Position numbers and translations under genes: made by a program. The notes beneath the pieces are model-generated. The model was not told the origin of the DNA. It made no database searches and saw only the letters and a list, made by a program, of their open reading frames with translations. Below, piece after piece: positions 26,089-37,840 of a stretch of DNA of 64,000 nucleotides; position 1 is the stretch's first letter; each line of letters opens with the position of its first letter. This DNA comes from Calliopsis andreniformis. Taxonomy: Eukaryota > Arthropoda > Insecta > Hymenoptera > Andrenidae. The stretch lies in NCBI RefSeq assembly GCF_051401765.1, contig NW_027480570.1, positions 992,001 through 1,056,000 on the forward strand, written 5' to 3'.

Positions 26089-28487
26089 ATTCTATTGAGT
26101 ATTGAGAATTGAGGATTGATGGTTGCGTATTGAGGACTGAGGATTGAGGATTGAAGGTTGAGCATTGAGGATTCAGAATTGAGGTGTGAGGACTGAGGAT
26201 TGAGGATTGAAGATTGAGTATTGACGATTGAAGATTGAGGATTGAGGATTGAGAATTCGGGATGATGTCTGAGGGTTGAGGATTGAGGTTTGAGGACTGA
26301 GGACTGAGGGTTGAGGACTGAGAATTGAGGATGAGGGCTGAGTATCGGGGATTGAGGTTTGACGACTGAGGACTGAGCATTGAGGATTGAGAATTGAGGA
26401 TTGATGATTGAGTATTGAAGATTGAGGATTGGGTATTGAGGATTGAAGAATGAGGATTGAGGATTGAGGATTGAGGATTGAGGATTGAGGATCTAGGATT
26501 GGAGATTGATTATTGAGGGTTGAAGATTGAGGATTGAGGATTGAGGGTTGAGCATATAGGATAGCAGATTGATTATTGAGGATTGAATATAGAGGATTGA
26601 TGATTGAGGATTCAGAATTGAGAATTGAGGATGAGGACTGAGGGTTGAGGATTGAGGTTTGAGAAATGAGGATTGAGGATTGAGGATTGAGGATTGAGGA
26701 TTGACGATTGAGGATTGAGTATTGAAGATTGAGTATTGATCACTGATGATTGAGGATTGAGGATTGAGGATTGAGGATTGAGGATTGAAGATTGAATGTT
26801 GAGGATTGAAGATTGAGGATTGATGACTGAGGTTTGAGGATGGAGGATCAGGACGGACGGTTGAGGATTGAGGTTTGAGGATTGAGGATTGAGGATTGAG
26901 GACTGAGGATTGAGGATTGAGGATTGAGCATTGAGCATTGGACATTGAGAACTGGGGATTGAGGATTGAAGGTTGAGGATTAAGGATTGAAGATTGGGGA
27001 TTGAGGATCTAGGATTGGAGATTGATTATTGAGGATTGAAGATTGAGGATTGAGGATTGAGTATTGAGGATTGAGGGTTGAAGATTGAGGATTAAGGATT
27101 GAGGATTGAGGATTGATGATTGAGGATTAAAGATTGAATATTGATGATTGAAGATTGAGGATTGAGGATTGAGGGTTGTGGATTGAGGACGAGTACTGAG
27201 GGTGGAATATTGATGTTTGAGGCCTGAGGATTGAGGATTGAGGATTGAGGATTGAGAATTGATGATTCAGGATTGAGGATTGAAGATTGTGGATTGGGTA
27301 TTGAGGATTGAAGTTTGAGGATTCAGGATTGAGGATTGAGGATTGAGGATTGGGGATTGAGGATTGAGGATTGAAGATTGAGTACTGAGGGTTGAAGATT
27401 GAGGATTGAGGATTGAGGATTGAGGATTGAGGATTGAGCATTGAAGATTGAGGATTGGGGATCGAGGATTGACGATTGAGGATTGAGGATTGAGAATTGA
27501 TGATTCAGGATTGAGGTTTGAAGATTGTGGATTGGGTATTGAGGATTGAAGATTGAGGATTCAGGATTCAGTATTGAGGATTGAAGGTTGAGTATTGATG
27601 ATTGAAGATTGAGGATTGAAGATTGAGTGTAGAGGATTGAGGATTGAGGATTGAGAATTGATGATACAGGATTGAGGATTGAAGATTGTGGATTGGGTAT
27701 TGAGGATTGAAGATTGAGGATTCAGGATTGAGTATTGAGGATTGAAGGTTGAGTATTGATGATTGAAGATTGAGGATTGAGGATTGAGTGTTGAGGATTG
27801 AGGACGAGGACTGACGGTTGAGGATTGAGGATTGAGCATTGAGGATTGAAGATTGAGGACTGGGGATTGGGGATTGAAGATTGAAGATCAAGGATTGAAG
27901 ATTGGGGATTGAGGATCTAGGATTGGATATTGATTATTGAGGATTGAACATTGAGGATTGAGGATTGAGAATTGAGAATTGAGTATGAGGACTGAGGGTT
28001 GAGGATTGAGGATTGAGGATTGAGGATTGAGGATTGAGGATTGAGGATTGAAGATTGAGGATTGGGTATTGAGGATTGAAGAATGAGGATCGAGTATTGA
28101 GGATTGAGGATTGAGGATTCAGGACTGAGGATTGAGGATTGAGGATTGAAGATTGAGGATTGATCATTGAGGATTGAAGTTTGAGGATTGAGGATTGAAG
28201 ATTGAATATTGATGATTGAAGATTGAGGATTGAGGGTTGAGGGTTGTGGATTGAGGACGAGAACTGAGGGTTGAATATTGATGTTTGAGGTCTGAGGATT
28301 GAGGATTGAGGATTGAGAATTGAGGATTGAGGACTGAGGATTGAAGATTGAGGATTGGGGTTGAGGATTGACGATTGAGGATTGAGTATTGAGGATTGAG
28401 AATTGAGGTTTGAGGATTGAAATTGAGTATTGAGGATTGAAGATCGAGGATTGAGATTTGATTATTGAACATTGTGGATTGAGTATT

Positions 28488-28516
28488 GAACCATGAGAAT
28501 TCAGGATATTCTATTG
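28488..28516. repeat. Class A module, GAGCATTG subtype
   Basis: 4915 bp after 23573, with all three linked subtype marks. Confidence 0.92.
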
Positions 28517-28685
28517 AGTATTGAGCATTGAGGATTGATGGTTGAGTATTGAGGATTGATGTCTGAGGGTTGTGTGTTGAATATTGAGGATCGAGGACTG
28601 AGGATTGAGGATAGAGGATTGAGGATAGAGGATTGAGGATTGAAGATTGAGCATTGATAATTGAATATTGAGGATTGAGGATTGA

Positions 28686-29505
28686 GGTTTGAGCATTGAG
28701 GACGAGGACTGACGGTTGAGGATTGAGGTTTGAGGATTGAGGATTGAGGATTGAGGATTGAGGACTGAGGATAGAGGATTGAGGATTGAGCATTGAGGAT
28801 TGAAGATTGATGACTGGGGATTGAGGATTGAAGATTGAGGATTAATGATTGAATATCTGGGTTTGAGGATCTAGGATTGGAGACCGATTATTGAGGATTG
28901 AAGATTGAGGATTGAGGATTGAGGATTGAGGATTGAGGATTGAGAATTGAGGATGAGGACTGAGGGTTGAGGATTGAGGTTTGAGGAATGAGGATTGAGG
29001 GTCGAGGATTGAGGATTGAGGATTGATCATTGAGGATTGAGGATTGAGGATTAAGGATTGATGATTGGGGATTGAGGATCTAGGATTGGAGGTTGATTAT
29101 TGAGGATTGAAGATTGAGGATTGAGGATTGAGGATTGAGAATTGAGAATTGAGGATGGGGACTGAGGCTTGAGGATTGAGGTTTGAGGAATGAGGATTGA
29201 GGATTGAGGATTGAGGATTGGGGATTGAAGATTGAGTATTGAGGATTGAAGATTGAGAATTGAGGATTGAGGATTGAGGATTGAGGATTGAGGATTGAGG
29301 ATTGAGAATTGAGAATTGAGGATGAGGACTGGGGGTTGAGGATTGAGGTTTGAGGAATGAGGATTGAGGATTGAGGGTTGAGGATTGAGTATTGAAGATT
29401 GAGGATAGATGGTTGAGGAATGAGGATTGAGGATCGAGCATTGAGGATTGAATATTGAGGATTGAGGATTGAGGATTGAGGATTGAGTATTGAGGATTGA
29501 GGATT
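28686..29505. repeat. 4.9-kb higher-order repeat, partial copy 3
   Basis: Follows copy 2 in register through GACGAGG, CTGGGTTTG (about 28859), GGAGGTTG and GATAGATGG (about 29404). Near 29505 the next unit is ATTAAGG and the series continues as left-type GATCTATG sequence (29530), so this copy is cut after about 0.8 kb. Confidence 0.88.
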
Positions 29506-30860
29506 AAGGATTGAAGATTGTGGGTTGAGGATCTATGATTGGAGATTGATTATTGAAGATTGAAGATTGAGAATTGAGGGTTGAGGATTGAGGATTGAGG
29601 ATTGAAGACTGAGGATTGAGGATTGAGGATTGAGGATTGAGGATTGAGGATTGAGGATTGAGGATTGAGGATTGAGGAGTGAGGATTGAGGATTGAGGAT
29701 TGAAGATTGAGGATTGAGGATTGAGGATTGAGGATTGAGGGTTGAGGATTGAAGATTGAGGATTGGGGATTGAGGATTGACGATTGAGGATTGAGTATTG
29801 AGGATTGAGAATTGAGGATTAAGGATTGAAATTGAGTATTGAGGATTGGAGATTGAGGATTGAGATTTGATTATTGAATATTGTGGGTTGAGTATTGAAC
29901 CATGAGAATTCAGGATATTCTATTGAGTATTGAGGCTTGAGGATTGATGGTTGAGTATTGAGGATTGATGGCTGAGGGTTGTGTGTTGAATATTGAGGAT
30001 CGAGGATTGAGGATTGAGGATAGAGGATTGAGGATTGAAGATTGAGTATTGATGATTGAATATTGAGGATTGAGGATTGAGGATTGAGAATTGAGAATTG
30101 AGGATGGGGACTGAGGGTTGAGGATTGAGGTTTGAGGAATGAGGATTGAGGATTGAGGATTGAGGATTGGGGATTGAAGATTGAAGATTGGGGATTGAGG
30201 ATCTAGGATTGGAGGTTGATTATTGAGGATTGAAGATTGAGGATTGAGGTTTGAGGATTGAGAATTGAGAATTGAGGGTGGGGACTGAGTGTTGAGGATT
30301 GAGGTTTGAGGAATGAGGATTGAGGTTTGAGGATTGAGGATTGGGGATTGAAGATTGAGTATTGAGGATTGAAGATTGAGAATTGAGGATTGGGGATTGA
30401 GGATTGAGGATTGAGGATTGAGAATTGAGAATTGAGGATGAGGACTGAGGGTTGAGGATTGAGGTTTGAGGAATGAGGATTGAGGATTGAGGGTTGAGGA
30501 TTGAGTATTGAAGATTGAGGATTGATGGTTGAGGATTGAGGATTGAGGATCGAGCATTGAGGATTGAATATTGAGGATTGAGGATTGAGGATTGAGGATT
30601 GAGTATTGAGGATTGAGGATTAAGGATTGAAGATTGGGGGTTGAGGATCTATGATTGGAGATTGACTATTGAAGATTGAAGATTGAGGATTGGGGGTTGA
30701 GGATTGAGGGTTGAGGATTGAAGACTGAGGATTGAGGATTGAGGATTGAGGATTGAGGATTGAGGATTGAGGATTGAGGATTGAAGATTGAGGAGTGAGG
30801 ATTGAGGATTGAGGACTGAGGATTGAAGATTGAATATTGATGATTGAAGATTGAGGATTG
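29506..30860. repeat. Left-type island, part 1 (copy of about 2.2-3.56 kb)
   Basis: Three landmarks match the left edge of the window at exactly 27291 bp: GATCTATG 2239/29530, class A GAATTC 2615/29906, and GATCTATG 3355/30646. The class A copy has the left-type downstream GATGGCTG rather than the right-type GATGTCTG found on both sides of the island. The match can be followed back to GATCGAGC at 2141/29432 and ends near 30855. Confidence 0.9.
29897..29925. repeat. Class A module, left-type in the island
   Basis: GATGGCTG downstream; unique GAGGCTTGAGG directly after. 27291 bp from 2606 but with GAACCATGA restored or ancestral. Confidence 0.92.
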
Positions 30861-33040
30861 ATGATTAAGGATTGATGATTGGGGATTGAGGATCTAGGAT
30901 TGGAGGTTGATTATTGAGGATTGAAAATTGAGGATTGAGGATTGAGGATTGAGAATTGAGAATTGAGGATGGGGACTGAGGGTTGAGGATTGAGGATTGA
31001 GGAATGAGGATTGAGGATTGAGGATTGAGGATTGGGGATTGAAGATTGAGTATTGAGGATTGAAGATTGAGAATTGAGGATTGAGGATTGAGGACTGAGG
31101 ATTGAGGATTGAGGATTGAGGATTGAGGATTGAGGATCGAGGATTGAGTACTGAGGATTGAGGATTGAGGATTGAAGATTGAGGATTGGGGATTGAGTAT
31201 TGACGATTGAGGATTGAGTATTGACGATTGAGAATTGAGGATTGAGGATTGAAATTGAGTATTGAGGATTGAGGATTGAAGATTGAGGATTGGGTATTGA
31301 GGATTGAGGATTGAGGTTTGAGGATTGAGAATTGAGTATTGAAGATTGAGTATTGATGCCTGAGGATTGGGGATTGAGGATGGAGTATTGAGGATTGTGG
31401 ATTGAAGATTGAGTATTGAGGATTGAAGATTGAGGATTGAGGATTGAGGATTGAGGATGGAGGATGAGGGCTGAGGGTTGAGGATTGATGTTTGAGTATT
31501 GAATCCTGAGAATTCAGGATATTCTATTGAGTATTGAGAATTGAGGATTGATGGTTGCGTATTGAGGACTGAGGATTGAGGATTGAAGGTTGAGCATTGA
31601 GGATTCAGAATTGAGGTGTGAGGACTGAGGATTGAGGATTGAAGATTGAGTATTGACGATTGAAGATTGAGGATTGAGGATTGAGAATTGAGAATTCGGG
31701 ATGATGTCTGAGGGTTGAGGATTGAGGTTTGAGGACTGAGGACTGAGGATTGAGGACTGAGGATTGAGGATGAGGGCTGAGTATCGGGGATTGAGGTTTG
31801 ACGACTGAGGACTGAGCATTGAGGATTGAGAATTGAGGATTGATGATTGAGTATTGAATATTGAGGATTGGGTATTGAGGATTGAAGAATGAGGATTGAG
31901 GATTGAGGATTGAGGATTGAGGATTGAGGACTGAGGATTGGACATTGAGAACTGGGGATTGAGGATTGAAGGTTGAGGATTAAGGATTGAAGATTGGGGA
32001 TTGAGGATCTAGGATTGGAGATTGATTATTGAGGATTGAAGATTGAGGATTGAGGATTGAGTATTGAGGATTGAGGGTTGAAGATTGAGGATTAAGGATT
32101 GAGGATTGAGGATTGATTATTGAGGATTAAAGATTGAATATTGATGATTGAAGATTGAGGATTGAGGATTGAGGGTTGTGGATTGAGGACGAGTACTGAG
32201 GGTGGAATATTGATGTTTGAGGCCTGAGGATTGAGGATTGAGGATTGAGGATTGAGAATTGATGATTCAGGATTGAGGATTGAAGATTGTGGATTGGGTA
32301 TTGAGGATTGAAGTTTGAGGATTCAGGATTGAGGATTGAGGATTGAGGATTGGGGATTGAGGATTGAGGATTGAAGATTGAGTACTGAGGGTTGAAGATT
32401 GAGGATTGAGGATTGAGGATTGAGCATTGAGGATTGAGCATTGAAGATTGAGGATTGGGGATCGAGGATTGACGATTGAGAATTGATGATTCAGGATTGA
32501 GGTTTGAAGATTGTGGATTGGGTATTGAGGATTGAAGATTGAGGATTCAGGATTGAGTAGTGAGGATTCAAGGTTGAGTATTGATGATTGAAGATTGAGG
32601 ATTGAGGATTGAGTGTTGAGGATTGAGGATTGAGGATTGAGAATTGATGATACAGGATTGAGGATTGAAGATTGTGGATTGGGTATTGAGGATTGAAGAT
32701 TGAGGATTGAGGATTGAGGATTGAGGATTAAAGATTGAATATTGATGATTGAAGATTGAGGATTGAGGATTGAGGGTTGTGGATTGAGGACGAGGACTGA
32801 GGGTTGAATATTGATGTTTGATGCCTGAGGATTGTGGATTAAGGATTGAGAATTGATGATTGAGGATTGAGGATTGAAGATTGAGGATTGGGCATTGAGG
32901 ATTGAAGATTGAGGATTCAGGATTGAGGATTGAGTATTGAGGATTCGGGATTGAACATTGAGGATTGGGTATTGAGGATTGAAGATTGAGGATTCAGGAT
33001 TGAGGATTGAGTATGGAGCATTGAGGATTGAGTGTTGAGG
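30861..33040. repeat. Left-type island, part 2 (copy of about 6.0-7.95 kb)
   Basis: After a GGAGGTTG module near 30902 the sequence joins the block matching 6.0-7.95 kb at offset 25097. It contains the class B hairpin at 31503-31520, the second GAATTC at 31692, and the rare 7480-7940 subsegment (here about 32577-33037). The change of offset from 27291 to 25097 means about 2.2 kb of the left arrangement is missing here. Confidence 0.85.
31503..31520. repeat. Class B inverted repeat
   Basis: In the left-type island, 25097 bp from the 6406 copy. Second GAATTC at 31692. Confidence 0.93.
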
Positions 33041-33300
33041 ATTGAGGATTGAGGATTGAGAATTGATGATTCAGGATTGAGGATTGAAGATTGTGGATTG
33101 GGTATTGAGGATTGAAGATTGAGGATTCAGGATTGAGTATTGAGGATTGAAGGTTGAGTATTGATGATTGAATATTGAGAATTGAGGACTGAGTGTTGAG
33201 GATTGAGGACGAGGACTGACGGTTGAGGATTGAGGATTGAGCATTGAGGATTGAAGATTGAGGACTGGGGATTGGGGATTGAAGATTGAAGATCAAGGAT
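33041..33300. repeat. Junction segment
   Basis: The GATTCAGG, GACGAGGACTGACGG and GATCAAGG series (about 33071-33300) ends at GATTGAAGATTGAGG, then jumps into the class B lead-in GGATGGAGGATGAGGGCTG. The usual GATCTAGG/GGATATTG module after GATCAAGG is skipped. No genes or other signals. Confidence 0.65.
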
Positions 33301-34751
33301 TGAAGATTGAGGATTGAGGATTGAGGATTGAGGATGGAGGATGAGGGCTGAGGGTTGAGGATTGATGTTTGAGTATTGAATCCTGAGAATTCAGGATATT
33401 CTATTGAGTATTGAGAATTGAGGATTGATGGTTGCGTATTGAGGACTGAGGATTGAGGATTGAAGGTTGAGCATTGAGGATTCAGAATTGAGGTGTGAGG
33501 ACTGAGGATTGAGGATTGAAGATTGAGTATTGACGATTGAAGATTGAGGATTGAGGATTGAGGATTGAGAATTCGGGATGATGTCTGAGGGTTGAGGATT
33601 GAGGTTTGAGGACTGAGGACTGAGGATTGAGGACTGAGGATTGAGGATGAGGGCTGAGTATCGGGGATTGAGGTTTGACGACTGAGGACTGAGAATTGAG
33701 GATTGAGAATTGAGGATTGATGATTGAGTATTGAAGATTGAGGATTGGGTATTGAGGATTGAAGAATGAGGATTGAGGATTGAGGATTGAGGATTGAGGA
33801 TTGAGGATCTAGGATTGGAGATTGATTATTGAGGGTTGAAGATTGAGGATTGAGGATTGAGGGTTGAGCATCTAGGATAGCAGATTGATTATTGAGGATT
33901 GAATATAGAGGATTGATGATTGAGGATTCAGAATTGAGAATTGAGGATGAGGACTGAGGGTTGAGGATTGAGGTTTGAGAAATGAGGATTGAGGATTGAG
34001 GATTGAGGATTGAGGATTGACGATTGAGGATTGAGTATTGCAGATTGAGTATTGATCACTGATGATTGAGGATTGAGGATTGAGGATTGAGGATTGAGGA
34101 TTGAAGATTGAATGTTGAGGATTGAAGATTGAGGATTGATGACTGAGGTTTGAGGATGGAGGATGAGGACGGACGGTTGAGGATTGAGGTTTGAGGATTG
34201 AGGATTGAGGACTGAGGACTGAGGATTGAGGATTGAGGATTGAGCATTGAGCATTGGACATTGAGAGCTGGGGATTGAGGATTGAAGGTTGAGGATTAAG
34301 GATTGAAGATTGGGGATTGAGGATCTAGGATTGGAGATTGATTATTGAGGATTGAAGATTGAGGATTGAGGATTGAGTATTGAGGATTGAGGGTTGAAGA
34401 TTGAGGATTAAGGATTGAGGATTGAGGATTGATGATTGAGGATTAAAGATTGAATATTGATGATTGAAGATTGAGGATTGAGGATTGAGGGTTGTGGATT
34501 GAGGACGAGTACTGAGGGTGGAATATTGATGTTTGAGGCCTGAGGATTGAGGATTGAGGATTGAGGATTGAGAATTGATGATTCAGGATTGAGGATTGAA
34601 GATTGTGGATTGGGTATTGACGATTGAAGTTTGAGGATTCAGGATTGAGGATTGAGGATTGAGGATTGGGGATTGAGGATTGAGGTTTGAAGATTGAGTA
34701 CTGAGGGTTGAAGATTGAGGATTGAGGATTGAGGATTGAGGATTGAGGATT
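33301..34751. repeat. Class B block, second of three copies (left part)
   Basis: Continues the 16740-18850 block at offset 16561. Contains the class B hairpin at 33380-33397, GAATTCGGG at 33569, GCATCTAGGATAGC near 33867, GACGGACGG near 34169 and GGATTAAAG near 34440. The remainder of this copy, to about 35411, lies inside the next feature. Confidence 0.85.
33380..33397. repeat. Class B inverted repeat
   Basis: Partner of 16819 at 16561 bp. Second GAATTC at 33569. The GATGCCTG series normally upstream is missing. Confidence 0.93.
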
Positions 34752-35804
34752 GAGCATTGAAGATTGAGGATTGGGGATCGAGGATTGACGATTGAGGATT
34801 GAGGATTGAGAATTGATGATTCAGGATTGAGGTTTGAAGATTGTGGATTGGGTATTGAGGATTGAAGATTGAGGATTCAGGATTGAGTATTGAGGATTGA
34901 AGGGTGAGTATTGATGATTGAAGATTGAGGATTGAGGATTGAGTGTAGAGGATTGAGGATTGAGGGTTGAGAATTGATGATACAGGATTGAGGATTGAAG
35001 ATTGTGGATTGGGTATTGAGGATTGAAGGTTGAGGATTCAGGATTGAGTATTGAGGATTGAAGGTTGAGTATTGATGATTGAAGATTGAGGATTGAGGAT
35101 TGAGTGTTGAGGATTGAGGACGAGGACTGACGGTTGAGGATTGAGGATTGAGCATTGAGGATTGAAGATTGAGGACTGGGGACTGGGGATTGAAGAATGA
35201 AGATCAAGGATTGAAGATTGGGGATTAAGGATCTAGGATTGGATATTGATTATTGAGGATTGAACGTTGAGGATTGAGGATTGAGAATTGAGAATTGAGT
35301 ATGAGGACTGAGGGTTGAGGATTGAGGATTGAGGATTGAGGATTGAGGATTGAGGATTGAGGATTGAAGATTGAGGATTGGGTATTGAGGATTGAAGAAT
35401 GAGGATCGAGTATTGAGGATTGAGGATTGAGGATTCAGGACTGAGGGTTGAGGATTGAGGATTGAAGATTGAGGATTGATCATTGAGGATTGAAGTTTGA
35501 GGATTGAGGATTGAAGATTGAATATTGATGATTGAAGATTGAGGATTGAGGGTTGAGTGTTGTGGATTGAGGACGAGAACTGAGGGTTGAATATTGATGT
35601 TTGAGGTCTGAGGATTGAGGATTGAGGATTGAGAATTGAGGATTGAGGACTGAGGATTGAAGATTGAGGATTGGGGATTGAGGATTGACGATTGAGGATT
35701 GAGTATTGAGGATTGAGAATTGAGGTTTGAGGATTGAAATTGAGTATTGAGGATTGAAGATCGAGGATTGAGATTTGATTATTGAACATTGTGTATTGAG
35801 TATT

Positions 35805-35833
35805 GAACCATGAGAATTCAGGATATGCTATTG
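35805..35833. repeat. Class A module, GATATGCTATTG variant
   Basis: One T-to-G change in the right half (GATATGC for GATATTC) plus GTGTATTG upstream. Shared only with 54829-54857. Confidence 0.92.
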
Positions 35834-37094
35834 AGTATTGAGAATTGAGGATTGATGGTTGAGTATTGAGGATTGATGTCTGAGGGTTGTGTGTTGAATA
35901 TTGAGGATCGAGGACTGAGGATTGAGGATAGAGGATTGAGGATACAGGATTGAGGATTGAAGATTGAGTATTGATGATTGAATATTGAGGATTGAGGATT
36001 GAGGTTTGAGCATTGAGGACGAGGACTGACGGTTGAGGATTGAGGTTTGAGGATTGAGGATTGAGGATTGAGGACTGAGGATTGAGGATTGAGGATTGAG
36101 TATTGAGGATTGAAGATTGATGACTGGGGATTGAGGATTGAAGATTGAGGATTAAGGATTGAATATCTGGGTTTGAGGATCTAGGATTGGAGACCGATTA
36201 TTGAGGATTGAAGATTGAGGATTGAGGATTGAGGATTGAGGATTGAGGATTGAGAATTGAGGATGAGGACTGAGGGTTGAGGATTGAGGTTTGAGGAATG
36301 AGGATTGAGGGTCGAGGATTGAGGATTGAGGATTGATCATTGAGGATTGAGGATTGAGGATTAAGGATTGATGATTGGGGATTGAGGATCTAGGATTGGA
36401 GGTTGATTATTGAGGATTGAAGATTGAGGATTGAGGATTGAGGATTGAGAATTGAGAATTGAGGATGGGGACTGAGGGTTGAGGATTGAGGTTTGAGGAA
36501 TGAGGATTGAGGATTGTGGATTGAGGATTGGGGATTGAAGATTGAGTATTGAGGATTGAAGATTGAGAATTGAGGATTGAGGATTGAGGATTGAGGTTTG
36601 AGGATTGAGAATTGAGAATTGAGGATGAGGACTGAGGGTTGAGGATTGAGGTTTGAGGAATGAGGATTGAGGATTGAGGGTTGAGGATTGAGTATTGAAG
36701 ATTGAGGATAGATGGTTGAGGATTGAGGATTGAGGATCGAGCATTGAGGATTGAATATTGAGGATTGAGGATTGAGGATTGAGGATTGAGTATTGAGGAT
36801 TGAGGATTGAGGATTGAGGATTGAGGATTGAGGAGTGAGGATTGAGGATTGAGGATTGAGGATTGAAGATTGAGGATTGGGTATTGAGGATTGAAGAATG
36901 AGGATCGAGTATTGAGGATTGAGGATTGAGGATTGAGGACTGAGGATTGAAGACTGAGGATTGGGGATTGAGGATTGACGATTGAGGATTGAGTATTGAG
37001 GATTGAGAATTGAGGTTTGAGGATTGAAATTGAGTATTGAGGATTGAAGATCGAGGATTGAGATTTGATTATTGAACATTGTGGATTGAGTATT

Positions 37095-37123
37095 GAACCA
37101 TGAGAATTCAGGATATTCTATTG
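37095..37123. repeat. Class A module
   Basis: 1290 bp after the previous copy; GAGAATTG subtype with GATAGGGG. Its downstream series is cut short and joined to plain units near 37360, skipping the first GACTGAGG. Confidence 0.92.
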
Positions 37124-37822
37124 AGTATTGAGAATTGAGGATTGATGGTTGAGTATTGAGGATTGATGTCTGAGGGTTGTGTGTTGAATATTGAGGATCG
37201 AGGACTGAGGATTGAGGATAGAGGATTGAGGATAGGGGATTGAGGATTGAAGATTGAGTATTGATGATTGAATATTGAGGATTGAGGATTGAGGTTTGAG
37301 CATTGAGGACGAGGACTGACGGTTGAGGATTGAGGTTTGAGGATTGAGGATTGAGGATTGAGGATTGAGGATTGAGGATTGGGGATTGAAGATTGAGTAT
37401 TGAGGATTGAAGATTGAGAATTGAGGATTGAGGATTGAGGATTGAGGATTGAGGATTGAGGACTGAGGATTGAGGATTGAGGATTGAGCATTGAGGATTG
37501 AAGATTGATGACTGGGGATTGAGGATTGAAGATTGAGGATTAAGGATTGAATATCTGGGTTTGAGGATCTAGGATTGGAGACCGATTATTGAGGATTGAA
37601 GATTGAGGATTGAGGATTGAGGATTGAGGATTGAGGATTGAGAATTGAGGATGAGGACTGAGGATTGAGGAATGAGGATTGAGGATTGAGGATTGAGGAT
37701 TGGGGATTGAAGATTGAGTATTGAGGATTGAAGATCGAGAATTGAGGATTGAGGATTGAGGACTGAGGATTGAGGATTGAGGATTGGGTATTGAGGATTG
37801 AGGATTGATGTTTGAGTATTGA

Positions 37823-37840
37823 ATCCTGAGAATTCAGGAT
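37823..37840. repeat. Class B inverted repeat
   Basis: Upstream lead-in shortened: GGGTATTGAGGATTGAGGATTGATG joins directly, without GATGCCTG or GGATGAGGGCTG. Second GAATTC at 38012. Confidence 0.93.

Larger units (their letters stand above)
23771..28685. repeat. 4.9-kb higher-order repeat, copy 2
   Basis: Same module order as copy 1, including derived marks such as GCATATAGG (for GCATCTAGG) and GATCAGGACGGACGG. Class A at 24870-24898 and 28488-28516 and class B at 26071-26088 hold the expected places. Its class B to second-GAATTC spacing is 175 bp (26078 to 26253) instead of 182: one heptamer lost. Confidence 0.93.
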
